A stretch of DNA of 64,000 nucleotides from Naegleria lovaniensis (taxonomy: Eukaryota > Heterolobosea > Eutetramitea > Acrasida > Naegleriidae): NCBI RefSeq assembly GCF_003324165.1, contig NW_025407840.1:558001-622000 (forward strand), read 5' to 3'. Position 1 is the first letter of the stretch, and the number at the start of each line of letters is the position of its first letter. This document shows positions 12,466 through 23,702 of this stretch, piece after piece. Both the position numbers and the translations under genes were made by a program. A model generated the notes under the pieces. The model did not search any database. It saw only the letters and a program-made list of their open reading frames with translations, and was not told the origin of the DNA.

Positions 12466-14708
12466 ATGACAACATCCATTATTCAGAGTTATGAATCACT
12501 TCTACAAAAGTTGGTGAGCAACCGCTTCGGAAATGATACATCATCCTCCATAGATTCTGTTGATCTTCAATTAGTATATCAAGACTCCTACCCAACCAAT
12601 ATTCATGTCCCGGTTTTTGCAGATATCTCTCCCGAACGAAATTGCTTTGTATTTTCTCAATCCATTCTACCAGGAGGAAAAGCTAAGAATTATGAACAAC
12701 ATCTCTTGAATTATGTACAAGCAAGCTTGAGGTCGGAGGAAAACCTTCAAATTGATGGAATTTATGAAAGAATTTGTGATGAAGGGCTTACCTCACATTT
12801 ATATTTTTCTACGGCTTGCAAAAATGTCAAGTTGAACAAAAAAACAGAATTGCTACAAGGGTGGTCGGGAGAAGTTTTCAATTTGGAGAGAGTTCTGTTC
12901 AATAAGGATATTTTGGTAAGCAAGGAAGAACGACTAAGGGTAAGTCACACTTGCAGGTTTTTAATTATTGAAATTCTTCTCAATTCTAGTTTACGGTGAG
13001 AACATTTCTCTCAATTTGCAAAGCATTGCATGAATTACACTCGTGTAATATTATTCACAATAGCATCCTTCCAAAAAACGTTCTAGTTCTTTCAAAAAGT
13101 TTGCAACAAATCTCTCAAGCTGAGATCATTTTGCAAGTGCCAAGTTTTGGCCTGGAAACTATTAGAGACACTCTTAATGATGAACATGTTTCATATTTTT
13201 CGAGGCAAGCATTTGAACGTGACAACGAACCATTCTCCACATCCAATGACATTCACATGCTTGGAACAATGATTCTAGGCGTTTTGTTTCAGGAGGAGGT
13301 GGATGCTAAAATGCTCGATATTGATGACTGGAAGAATGAAATTCAAAATATTAAGGACAGAGTGCACCGGTCACTCAATCCCGGAGGTTTGGAAGGAGGC
13401 CAGGTTGACGTTCAATTAGAGGTCGTACTGAAAAAGATTCTGAACGTTGCGTTGGATTGCTTGTCTCCCGAGGAACATGACAGACCAAGTATTTCATCAG
13501 TTTTAAAAGTTTTTGAAATATGTCACGACAAATTATCTGATTGTAACGACGAAGACGCTCAGTTACTTCCTTCCAGAAAAACCAAAACACAGGTGGCAAC
13601 CAAAGCAAATGTTGTAGCTCCAGCAATTATTGGTGATGACAGTATGAATACAAGATCAAGATCAGATTCAGTTAATTCCACTGATACATCTGGACGAAAG
13701 TCAAGGTCGTGGAAAGCCATTATCAAACCGTTCACTAATTTGTTTGTAAAAAAGAATAAGAAAGACATCGAAGAAGGAGAAAAAAAGAAGGCACAGTATG
13801 AAATTTTGAACAGACTTAGCGATGGTGCATCGGCAGTGGTTCTTCTCGTCACGAACAAGGAAAACAATGAAGTATGTGTTATGAAAAAATACAAAGATGG
13901 TGCTTTCAGGGATTATGAACGAGAAGTCGAGTGTTTAAAGTTGTTCCAACATCGAAATGTCATCAAAATGTTGGATCACTATACTTACGAAGAAGTTGAC
14001 GACGCTAAAAAGAAGATACAGTCGCATGTAGTCATTCTTGAATACTGTAAATTTGGCGATATTTTCACACAGCAAATAAGCTTTGTGAATACTAAAGGAA
14101 AGAAAGTCAAGTACATGAGGCCGCTCAAATATTTGAAAACGTGTGTAGATTTATTGGAAGCTTTAGAATGCGTTCATATGAAAGGTTATGTACATAGCGA
14201 TATTAAGCCTCAAAATATTTTAATTTCTCATGAGGGTGTTCGACTGGCAGATTTTGGTTTTTCTGTGAAACAAGGACAAGCGGTATTAGGAGGAACTCTA
14301 CGATATCTTCCACCGGAGCATCACGAAGGACAACCATCACATGCTGGTATCGACATATATAGCATGTTTTACTCTCTTTTTGAAATTTTAAGCAAAAAGA
14401 AGGTAAATTTTCAAGCCAAAGTCTCCTCTGAGGATGACTTTGTGAAAATTTGGCAAGAAAATTTGAAGGCCAATCCTTATTTTACTTTATTCAATAAGAA
14501 AGGCCAACCTCTCAGTGCCAGTGCACATTACACTCATCCATTGGTTGAGTTATTCGAAAAAGGTCTCGAGCCCAACCCCTCATTTCGACTCTGCACGGCC
14601 GAAGCTCTTGATGTCATGCGCCACATTCATAGAACTCATGCAGCCATCTTGATCCAAAAAACCATGAGAGGACATCTGGCACGAAAGAGAATCAAGTGTG
14701 TGAAATAG
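12466..14708 (+). CDS. Tandem pseudokinase-kinase with C-terminal IQ motif
   Basis: Two exons, 12466-12939 and 12990-14708, with a 50-base phase-0 intron; 730 residues. The first kinase-like domain (about residues 30-345) keeps the overall pattern (ALHELHSCNIIHNSILPKNVLVL) but lacks the HRD and DFG motifs, so it looks like a pseudokinase. After a Ser/Lys-rich linker a second kinase begins near residue 428 (YEILNRLSDGASAVV). It has a lysine in VCVMKKY, HSDIKPQN near residue 560 in place of HRD, an intact DFGFS, and PPEH in place of APE. The glycine-rich loop is weak. An IQ motif (AAILIQKTMRGHLARKR) ends the protein and suggests calmodulin or myosin-light-chain binding. The start is the first ATG of the open frame. 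Substrates are unknown. Confidence 0.8.
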
Positions 14709-14744
14709 TTTCATCGAAAGAAAAATTAATGGCGCCATAAAAAA

Positions 14745-16389
14745 ATGTCCCAGTTGAACTTTGTGTCTTATTCGCTTCCGAATGCACCAAAACGAAGGCT
14801 TTCAAAATTCGGACAACTCATGCTCATGCAAGAACAACCAGAAGAACCTCTAGTAGTGGGAGGATTGGTTCTTCTAGGAGCTAGTAATATAATAATTGTG
14901 AGAGTAATCGATCATATCATGTTCATCATGACGAAAAGAACATCGGACTCAATCGGGAAGCCTTTGAGCAACGACTCTCTGAACGATTATTGGCGCGTTA
15001 TGTTCGTTTTAGAAGTTTGGTGGTGAGCGACTGTGAATACGTGGATGTTGGTGTGGAAAATGTCTGCATGGAAAATCATGTCAAGTATTGCAGCTTGAGC
15101 GAAGAAAAGTTGCAAATGATGACGGAAGACGAAGCATTGAGCGAAATGCTCAGTGAGATATTTACCACTCCGTTTGTGCCTGTTAGACAAGTGACAGGCT
15201 CTAAAATGCCTCTTTGGCAATGTTATGTCATTGAGAATTATTCTAGAGGAATTGTATTGTTTTTTAAGATTCATCATTGGATTGGAGATGGACAGTTGTT
15301 GCAGCGGATCATTGTCGGTGATTTGTTGGACAATGAGGAAGAAGTATCCAATTTCTTGTTGAAAAAATATGACAATATGATGCAAGGAAGTTATAACAAC
15401 TGGAACTCTGCTCTAAGTATCATCCATAACGTGGAGAATGGAATATCTAGAAATGTACCATGGGTAGGAAGTTTGTTGGCATTGGCAATAGGATTGGTTC
15501 TGAAATTGGTCTCCTTTTTTGCAACCTTACTACTAATACTTTATTTGGGAATTAGTGGTGACACAGATACCATGTTTAAACCATCTCCAAAGAATCCAAA
15601 ATCTGGAAGAGTATCATGTTCTTTCATTTGGTTCAATGAATCCACTCCAAAGAAAGAGGCAGACCTGACCAATGAGGCAGACCAATATTTCACAGTTGAA
15701 GAGTTCAAACGAGTGGCTCAAATCTTAGGGCAACAAAATTCCACTACTGGAAAAGTCAATGATCTTTTCTGACTATATTTAGCGGTGCCATTGATCGATA
15801 TAGGCTGAAAATTAGCACAAACCCACCTCGTGGTCTGACAAAAGAGTACATTCTGAAAAGTTGTACTTGTCGCTTGGGAATGGGTGTCAATATTCGATCT
15901 AGCAAGTCAAGAGAAGAGGTTGGTAACATTGTTGGAGTATTGTTTGGAACGATGCCTTTCAATATTCGTTTGTCACCTCTAGAAAGATTTTCAATCATCC
16001 ACCATTACATGAATTTAGCAAAATTCTTGCCACAACCATATTTCAACAGATATTTACTATGGTTAGCCACAACCTTGCTACCCAAATCCTTGTCAGTGGC
16101 ATTACTGAATTGGGGAGCATCCTCATCGACTTTCACAATTTCTAACGTACAAGGTCTTCACTCTCCTGAAGATGAAATTTCCTTCAAGTTACTCGGTCAC
16201 GACTTGATGCAAGGTGTTGGATTCATTCCTCTTGTGAAACCTATCGGTGTGAATTGCACATTGATGTCTTTCAATGGCCGAGTTGGCATTTCTGTAGTGT
16301 GTGACAAGGGAATTATTCCTGATGCTCATGCAGTGACTCAATGTATTAGAGAAGAATATCTAGCTCTTAGAAAAGAACTGGGTATTTAA
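14745..16389 (+). CDS. WES/DGAT-type acyltransferase, two frame breaks
   Basis: The sequence encodes a wax ester synthase/diacylglycerol acyltransferase-like protein. The N-terminus (LSKFGQLMLMQEQPEEPLVVGG) is followed in another frame by LLARYVRFRSLVV, the catalytic HHWIGDG motif (HHxxxDG, near 15280), a hydrophobic segment, then KVNDLF and, in a third frame, LTIFSGAIDRYR and a typical C-terminal half ending at 16389. There are two breaks. One is near 14885-14895 in an AAT-type repeat, the other near 15765-15772 in a T run just after KVNDLF. Each is explained by one missing base; neither fits an intron. The motifs are otherwise well kept, so this is either a very young pseudogene or a gene with sequence errors. 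The enzyme would make neutral storage lipids. Confidence 0.75.
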
Positions 16390-16534
16390 TAAGCAGCAGA
16401 TTAACGGATTATCGATTAATGACGATTTGAGATGTTCCACTAAGGCATTTCATCCATCAACAAAAAAATTTGCGAACAGCAACAAGATAGTTGGCAAAAA
16501 ATTTTTCTCGCACGAAATAGGAATTCCAAAAAAA

Positions 16535-17745
16535 ATGTCTCAACACCACACAAGCACTACTTACGTGATCGGTAAGTTATTCATCTACATCAGGAAATGT
16601 GATCACCATTGGGAAAAGATGATCATACAACATTGAACCATGATAGCCACGAACCTCCGATAGAAGAAAACGACCTGGTCAACAAAAAGCATTCATTAGA
16701 CAACCAAGACGAGTCGTTTTTGCCATTTTGTAGTCTTTTCAAGAAAAGAAAAACCTACAATTCCAACGAGACTTCCTTCTCGAACGACGTTTTAACACTT
16801 ATATTTCTCTATTTAGACGTTCCTGATTTTGTGAATTCGAATCCATGGCTCGTTTGCAAACAATGGAATCAACACTTTTTCATCAAGGGTCTCAAATTTG
16901 CAAAACTGTATTATCATTCGTATTTCAAGCTGAATCAAGATCAAAAGAGTAGTTTGCATGGAATGTTGAAAGAATCTAATCTCAGTTACAAGGATGTATT
17001 TTCTACATTATTAGACTGCTACAATCGGAATTTCACACAAAAACAGTACAAGTTGTTGAAACAATATGCACTCCATGGAAATAAGAACATTTTGACAGAA
17101 ATGGAAAAAAATTTGAATTACGAACAATATGACAAAAAATTTGGCAAGCAACGTTTATCTGAACACCGTTCATCCATGATTTCAAAAACATTACCAGAAT
17201 TAATACCATACACTGACTTCCACTCATGGTCCAAGGCCCAAGTTTTGAAAGAAAACCTTTTTAGACATTCCATTTTGTTGCATCGGCGTGTTCAAGAGCA
17301 AAAAGGACAACTATGCTCATTAACAACAGTTACCACTGAATACGTTTCCTTTTTATCCAATGGTTATCCCATTAAGGTTACCATTGTCCATAATATTGAG
17401 ACGGTTGGGGATCAGATTTGTTATCAAACCACCGTTCGTTTTAACGATGAAATGGCTTTCATTTTTGGTTATTCAAAGACCAAGAATCCTGTGATTGATT
17501 ATTTTTCATTGGAACGAAATCCTTTGGATATTGTTGGACATTCACATGTTTTCAAATATCTCACATTAGAGACACTTGAACCAATTTCTACGGATGTTTA
17601 TACCAATATTGTTTTGTATTGGTTGGCAGAATTTATTGACATACCTGAGATCCAGACCAGGAAACGTTATTTTTTCTCATTTCTCCCAGCAATAGACAGG
17701 AACAACAACAGCAGGAATGGCTCGACGATTTTTTCTTCCCCTTAA
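16535..17745 (+). CDS. F-box-like protein, tandem array copy A
   Basis: Two exons, 16535-16571 and 16619-17745, with a 47-base phase-1 intron in the same position as in copies B-D; 387 residues. Near residues 65-110 an F-box-like stretch reads SNDVLTLIFLYLDVPDFVNSNPWLVCKQWNQHFF, then LKFAKLYYHSYFKLNQDQ. The C-terminal half has the array's shared blocks ENLFRH and AFLSNGYPI-type (here VSFLSNGYPIKV). Copy A lacks the LWNQASEQ segment found in B, C and D, so its N-terminal HMG-like region is lost or replaced. F-box proteins normally recruit SCF ubiquitin ligases; partners here are unknown. The first ATG of the second exon frame is not used; the exon-1 ATG is preferred by comparison with the paralogues. 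Confidence 0.7.
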
Positions 17746-17859
17746 ATTCCGTAAATTTAATTAACACCACTTTGTGACATTTTAATATTTTGTAAAGAAT
17801 TTATTAAATATTCCAAATCTCAACTACTACAAGAACAGATTTGTTGTAATCTTTAAAAA

Positions 17860-19296
17860 ATGCCACAACCGACCAAAGCTCATCACTCCATGGAAGACGC
17901 ATTTCTTCTCTTTGCAGTTGGTACGTTTGTTTAAATCGGATGTACAGTTGCGTGGTGTATGATTGATCGCTATTCCTTCAAAATCATCATGATTAAAATA
18001 CCCGAAATTTTTCAAATGATTATTTTGTGATCATTATCATGATGAACAAATATTTACCATAAAGAGAATCTTGAACAGGTGAAAACAAAATTTCAACAAG
18101 ATCATGAACGTAGCAGCATGCTTTTACAAATTCACAACGAATTGAGAAGGTTATGGAATCAAGCTTCGGAACAAGTGAAAAATGATTATTTGACAATATT
18201 GTTGATGGGACAACAGAAAAATACTGCTATCCATGATTCTCCAATAGTGGATCACAACAATGAGCATGTATTTGACGATGATAACATTCATGTTGGTCAG
18301 GAAAAGAAGAGAAAAATTGAGAATGTAAAACCACTTGTCACCACTTTGCTCTGTGATGACGTTTTGAAACAAATTCTTTTCTTTTTGGATGCTCCTGATT
18401 TTGTGAATTCTCAACCATGGTTGGTTTGTAAACAATGGAATCAAATCTTTTTCAAGAAAGGACCTGGATTTGCAAAATTATATTGTCATTCCTATTTTAA
18501 ATTGGATGAAGACCAGAAGAATAGTTTACATCAAATGTTGTTGGAAAATATGTTTCCATACAGAGCTGTATTTTCAACACTATTGGATTGCTTTAAATGT
18601 AATTTCACACAACATCATGACCGCTTATTGAAACGGTATGAACATGAAAGAACACAAGATGTCTTAGCAGAAATGGAAATTCTTTTAAAACAGGAACAAT
18701 CTCAGTTCAAACTCTCACGGAACATGATCTCCAAAAATTACCAAAATTTGCAGTCATTCGAATGCCTTCGAAGCCAAAAAAGGTTGTCACAATTTTAAAC
18801 GAAAACCTGTTCAGACATGTCATGGTTATCAATCATCAAGTGGAACACCTTCAAGGAAAAGAATCTACATTATGTACCATGACCACTTATTGTTTTGCAT
18901 TTTTATCTAATGGGTATCCATTAATTGTAACTATTGAATGTAAACATGAAAAACTTAACATTGAGGTTGGAGATGACGCTATTGGCAGTCTGCGATCTAA
19001 AACAACCATTTACTAGACCAGGTTAAAGCGTTTAAAGCTACTTCTGAGATTCGAGCTTTCCATATTGGATTTATGGCGGTGGTGACGTTTTCACAAATGT
19101 CAAATATGATAATTTGAAAGAGTTAGAAAAATTTTTGAAATTAGAAACACAGGAACAGATTGATGAGAAACTCCATGCATGTATTGTTTTTTATTGGTTG
19201 AAAGAATTTGTGGACTTTTCTGTTCCAGACTTGATCAATGATGAGAAATGGCCAAGTGTGAAATTTAGGGACATGCCAAAGAAGAAGAAAGATTGA
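17860..19296 (+). pseudogene. F-box-like protein, tandem array copy B, three frame breaks
   Basis: The first exon is 17860-17920 (MEDAFLLFAV near its end) and the intron is 17921-18064 (144 bases, phase 1). The second exon begins NLEQVKTKFQQ and contains LRRLWNQASEQVKNDYL, then the F-box-like core VLKQILFFLDAPDFVNSQPWLVCKQWNQIFF. Comparison with copies C and D shows three breaks. They lie near 18732-18738 (A run), 19009-19012 (T run) and about 19074-19078 (G-rich). Each is a single missing base, and each frame continues with paralogous sequence (VVTILNENLFRHV, then FLKLETQEQIDEK). The copy is either a recent pseudogene or damaged by sequence error. Its 3' end still aligns with C and D up to a stop at 19296. 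Confidence 0.65.
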
Positions 19297-19451
19297 AATA
19301 ATAAGCGCAGTGAGATACCTGTTTCCAGTTTGTCATTTTTCGATGGAAGTTCTTCGAAATCCAGTACAAAATTTTGGAAGTCAGCAGGAAGTTAACAACC
19401 TGTGAGATTTCAGTCTGCTTGTGAAATTAAGGTTTGCCACTTGTCAAAAAA

Positions 19452-20887
19452 ATGTCAAAACAAAACAACAACCGCGCAATGGAAGATGCATTTGTGCTCT
19501 TTGTGATTGGTACGTTGATATTGTTCGATAACAATTACGTAATATCATAATATTTGAAATTTTATTTATTCACAGATCATCTTTCACAAGTGAAAACACA
19601 ATTACAACAACATTCAGAACATCCGCCGACACAAGTACAAATTCAAAAAGCACTACGAAATTTATGGAATCAAGCTTCGGAACAATTTCGAACAGAATAT
19701 CTGAATTCAGTGTCGGAACAACCACATGATCCTATTACATCATTTGGTCCATTCATCAGCATGGATAACAAAAACCATGCATTGTGTGAAACTAATTCCT
19801 CTCCAATGCAACAACAAGTCAACCAAGACATGCATCATCTTCATACCAAGAAACGAAAACTCAACGACATGAAACAACTCACATATTTCAATGTTGATAT
19901 TTTGAAAGAAATACTTTTCTTTTTGGATGCTCCTGATTTTATAAATTCTCGACCATGGTTGGTGTGCAAACAATGGAATCAAATCTTTTTCAAGAAAGAT
20001 TCGAACTTTGCAAAACTCTATTATCATTCCTATTTCAAGTTGAATCAAGATCAACAACAAAGTTTGCAACAAATGTTGAACCATGTTGAATTGTCGTTTC
20101 TTGATGCTTTGGTAATGTTATTGAAGAGTTTCGAACGCAGTTATATACATGATCTTGAACATGTATTGGAACAATATGAAAATGGTAAACATCCATCCCT
20201 CTTGGCCTCATTGGAAACGCTTGTACAACGAGAAAGATTCTATCATTCCCCTACGAACGTGTCATGATTTCTGAAAAGGTACCAAAATTTGCAAAACTTC
20301 GATCCAAGCAAAATCAAACGATTACCATTTTGAAAGAAAATCTATTCAGACATGTCATTATTTTGAATCAACATTCTGAAAAGGTGAAAGGCAAAGATTC
20401 TACCATGTGTTCAAGTACCTCTGAATATATTGCCTTCCTATCCAATGGTTATCCCATGCATGTGGAAGTTGTTGTGAAAAACGAACATGTCCATGTTAGC
20501 TTTGATGAGTACAATGTCACGACCTATTTTGATCACATTACCATCCATTTAGAAGGTTATCAAGTCTTTACCATTATTTCATATGATCAACTTTTGCCTG
20601 TGCTTGTTCGTGACGACGTATCCAGGGATTGTTTCGAAGCTGAGGGTTTGAAATATGTTGCAAAATTTCTCGAATTAGAAATACAAGAGCGTTTAACTTT
20701 TAAACAATTTGCAACCATTGTGTTGTATTGGTTGAAACAATTGATTCGATTGGAACTTCCACACAGTATTGACTATGAGTATGGTGTGAAATTTGGGGAA
20801 ACCAATCATATTATTGACGACGATCATTCTGACCAAGATTCAACCGAAGAAACTGAAGACCATGATGCCCCATACACAAGACAATAA
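19452..20887 (+). CDS. HMG-like/F-box-like protein, tandem array copy C, one frame break
   Basis: Exon 1 is 19452-19509, the intron 19510-19575 (66 bases, phase 1, ends CACAG), and exon 2 runs from 19576. The N-terminus MEDAFVLFVIDHLSQVKTQ plus IQKALRNLWNQASEQFRTEYL has the spacing of an HMG-box (first helix with LF, later LW...S...Y). The F-box-like core follows (DILKEILFFLDAPDFINSRPWLVCKQWNQIFF). A break lies at about 20243-20247 in a CCCC run; one more base would keep the frame through to VMISEKVPKFAKL, which matches the other copies. The C-terminal half has ENLFRHV and IAFLSNGYPM and ends in an acidic tail. One break in a homopolymer is weak evidence for loss of function. Confidence 0.65.
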
Positions 20888-20988
20888 CAACCACTCTGAG
20901 TATTGTCTACTCTCAATATTGAATAATAATTTACCCGCCGCCGAGGCGACCAAGTGATGTTACAAAAAAACTACAGTTAAAAAAAAAA

Positions 20989-22384
20989 ATGGATTCAAAA
21001 AGTAGAACAAAAATTGATTTGGCAGACGATGAAGAAGAACACGAAGCCTTTATTCTGTTCGCATTAGGTACGTGGTTTGGAAATGTGAATAGTGGTGTGG
21101 TTGGTTTTAAATTCAACGTATTCAACAATGGTTATGGATAATTATTATGTAATTTGGAACATGGAACTTTTGAAAGACCATCATTGGAAAGTGAAGGAAA
21201 GTAAGAAGCATTTCAATCGTTTACAAGTAAAAGAAGAATTGAGAGAGTTATGGAATCAAGCTTCGGAACAAGTTAAAAATCATTATTACTTGATGGTTTT
21301 AGCAGGTAAGAATAATGACAACAAAGAAACGGCTTATCCAAGGTCCGACGACAAAAAGCATTCATTAAGCGAACAACCTGAAGAACTGGCCAGTGGGACC
21401 AAGAAAAGAAAGCTCTCAGAGAATGATGCAAATGATGAGGTTGTGGAGACTCTTGTGTTCTGTGATGATATTTTGAAAGAAATCCTTCTATTTTTGGATG
21501 CTCCTGATTTTGTGAATTCTCAACCATGGTTGGTGTGCAAACAATGGAATCAACTCTTTTTCAAGAACGAAATGAACTTTGCACAACTCTATTATCATTC
21601 GTATTTTAATTTGAATGAACACCAAAAGAACAGTTTGCATCGAATGTTGAAAACAAAAAGCATCAACTACAAGAAGGCCTTTTCAATGTTGTTAAATTGC
21701 TTCCAAGATGATTTCTCACGCCATCATGAACGCTTATTGAGAACATATGAAACTACCAAAAATCCAGATCTCTTAACCCAAATGAAAGAGCATGTGGAAA
21801 AGGAACAGTACTTTACAAGCCCGAAATCCTCGAGAGAAATGACGACTATACCATTACCTAGATACGCAAAGATACGAAAAGGATTTCTTTCTCACAAAAT
21901 TTTGAACATTGTGAAAGAAAATCTTTTCAGACATGTAAAGATTCTCAATCGGCAAAAAGAAAAGCTTGAAGGAAGTGACTTCAATTACAAAAAAACGACC
22001 ACTGATTGCCTTGCCTTTTTGTCCAATGGTTATCCTCTGGAAGTGAACATTGTTTATACGTATGAGGCTACTGACGATTCTAAAAACGTGTATGAAAGTG
22101 TCATTCTTTCTTTTGATGACACAACGGTTTTTGAAATTTCTTTTGACCGTAATAACTTGGAACGAGATGAGGTCTATGAAGACTATGACGGTATGAAATC
22201 GTTTGAAAAGATTCTCAAATTGAAAACAGAGAGGCCCATGAAAGACAATGAGTATGTGTGTATGGTTGTGAATTGGTTGCAGTATTTTGTCAAGGTACCC
22301 ATTCCAGGTGGCTATTGGGATTCTGACGATATCACGTTCGTTGAAATTTCATTTCACGAGGACCATGACGAGAAATCTGATTAA
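20989..22384 (+). CDS. HMG-like/F-box-like protein, tandem array copy D
   Basis: Exons 20989-21067 and 21177-22384 are joined across a 109-base phase-1 intron; 428 residues, the only copy with both the HMG-like region and a fully open frame. The N-terminus reads HEAFILFALDHHWKVKESKK then LRELWNQASEQVKNHYYL, which fits an HMG-box-like fold split by the intron after its first helix. After a KKRKLSE basic patch comes the F-box-like core (DILKEILLFLDAPDFVNSQPWLVCKQWNQLFF) and the shared C-terminal domain (VKENLFRHVKIL, LAFLSNGYPLEV, and a conserved W in VVNWLQYFV). If both readings hold, it could link DNA or chromatin binding to ubiquitin ligation; this is inference. Confidence 0.75.
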
Positions 22385-22389
22385 GCGAG

Positions 22390-23229
22390 CTAGAGCGTCA
22401 AACAGTTGTTCATAAGTGGTTTGGAGATGGTTTTCAAGACGTCTTGGGGAGGTAAATCAACTTTGAGACTGCAAGAGCCCTTTGGAGAGCGACATCCGGG
22501 TCTGGAAGTAGTTGAATAAATTTTCATCCATCCAAGCTTCTTGATATCAAAAGTATTAAGACTGTTTACAAAGTCGGAAGGAATCAAATAAAAATCTGAC
22601 GGAGCATGAAGGTCAACTAACACATATTCAAGAGGTGGCTGAGGTTCAGAGAGTACAACATTAATGTCTATTAGAGTACTATTGCCCTGTATTCTGAATC
22701 CAATTACACCGTTATCTCTTGAGGTCTCGGTGTCCAAATCATTGTTGAACTGTGCAGATGCGACTACATAGTACTTTTTCTTCGAAATCTTACAAATTTT
22801 GAAGCGTCTAAACACCTCAAAAGCATGTCTAACACAAACGGATCCGGTTATTGGGGCTGGACAACCTGTCAAAATAAATTGGTGGTTTGTGAGAAAGTTG
22901 TTATCGTACTCGTTCATCTCTGCAGGCGGGTTACAAACACCATTACAGGTACAATTTACCGATGTGTGTGGAATTGGGTCGTCTGTAAAATAGCAATACT
23001 CGGTTTCATAGCTAACTTCTAATTCAGTAAATGAAAGCGATATGCGTTCATTAGTGAGAGCGGATGTTTGAAAACACAATTCATCTCCTTCCTTTACATC
23101 AAAGAGTCCTGAATGAACAATGTCAAAAGAGCAAACACCATCAGAACAAGATTTTTTGAACTGAGGATTCAATGGAAGAGGGATACATTTTTGTTGTTGG
23201 AGTGAAACATCAACAAAAAAGCAGAACAA
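22390..23229 (-). CDS. Cys-rich HAP2/GCS1-like fragment
   Basis: This is an open frame of about 279 codons with no ATG at its 5' end; the true start or an upstream exon was not found. The sequence is extracellular in character, with many Cys (NCTCNGVC, VCVRHAFEVF, RPGCRSPKGSC). The order of blocks resembles the gamete-fusion protein HAP2/GCS1. These are a Cys cluster, a C-x-R/T-hydrophobic segment, LVDLHAPSDFYLIPSDFV (like the family's GD...YLVIP region), and LGWMKIYSTTSRPGCRSPKGSC (like its WMLL...QP..C...P..SCL region). The reading stops soon after this motif. It therefore lacks most of the domain's C-terminal part and the membrane anchor, and appears partial. Homology is suggested by motif order only. 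Confidence 0.4.
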   Translation of the reverse strand: MFCFFVDVSLQQQKCIPLPLNPQFKKSCSDGVCSFDIVHSGLFDVKEGDELCFQTSALTNERISLSFTELEVSYETEYCYFTDDPIPHTSVNCTCNGVCNPPAEMNEYDNNFLTNHQFILTGCPAPITGSVCVRHAFEVFRRFKICKISKKKYYVVASAQFNNDLDTETSRDNGVIGFRIQGNSTLIDINVVLSEPQPPLEYVLVDLHAPSDFYLIPSDFVNSLNTFDIKKLGWMKIYSTTSRPGCRSPKGSCSLKVDLPPQDVLKTISKPLMNNCLTL

Positions 23230-23347
23230 ATAAATAATTATTGATGCATATTTATTTATCTCAACTCTAATTGTTGAATATTACCTTATTATTGTTTGTT
23301 TGTTTTGTCTTTTGCTTATGCTTGGCAATACTCGTAAAATCACCAAA

Positions 23348-23629
23348 ATGAACTCTATAATCAAGCAATTTCTTGATGTGAATGAAAAAACGAAACGAAT
23401 TCCGAGCTTATGGAAAAACTTGTTTTTATTTCAAATATTGTTTATTTATTTCTTTTGGTGCTTTGCCTCTTCATTGGTATTCTGTTTTATCTACATGCTT
23501 TCATTGATTCCCTTGATGATTCCTCTTATGTTTTACGCAATTACTTTTTCATCATACAAACTCCTGGCCTATGAGACAACAAATGTACTTTTACAGATGT
23601 GTAATGGCACACATACGGCTCAAATATGA
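23348..23629 (+). CDS. Small putative membrane protein, 93 aa
   Basis: The family is not recognised. The best ATG is at 23348 in an AAAATG context; the frame is open further upstream and an ATG at 23318 is possible. Residues 1-25 are charged (IIKQFLDVNEKTKR). Residues about 27-77 are strongly hydrophobic, enough for two membrane helices or a hairpin (FLFQILFIYFFWCFASSLVF, then LSLIPLMIPLMFYAITF). It lies between two minus-strand genes. It could be one exon of a longer gene, since the 3' side contains possible donor sites. Confidence 0.35.
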   Translation: MNSIIKQFLDVNEKTKRIPSLWKNLFLFQILFIYFFWCFASSLVFCFIYMLSLIPLMIPLMFYAITFSSYKLLAYETTNVLLQMCNGTHTAQI

Positions 23630-23702
23630 TGAAGAATCCTTTATTGCAAGTCAATTTCAGTTTGCTAAGAAGTAAGGTCGCTTTTTGCTGAGACGCCATG
23701 AT

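Larger units (their letters stand above)
16535..22384 (+). repeat. Tandem array of four HMG-like/F-box-like paralogues
   Basis: Four head-to-tail copies (A 16535-17745, B 17860-19296, C 19452-20887, D 20989-22384) are spaced by 100-155 bases. All have a short first exon, a phase-1 intron and the shared DAPDFVNSQPWLVCKQWNQ core. B, C and D are closer to each other than to A. The spacing and conserved intron point to repeated unequal crossing-over. Confidence 0.85.

Noticed and set aside
14860-14881. A 22-base intron that might explain the first acyltransferase break
   Set aside because: Too short for this genome and it does not restore the frame; a single missing base does.
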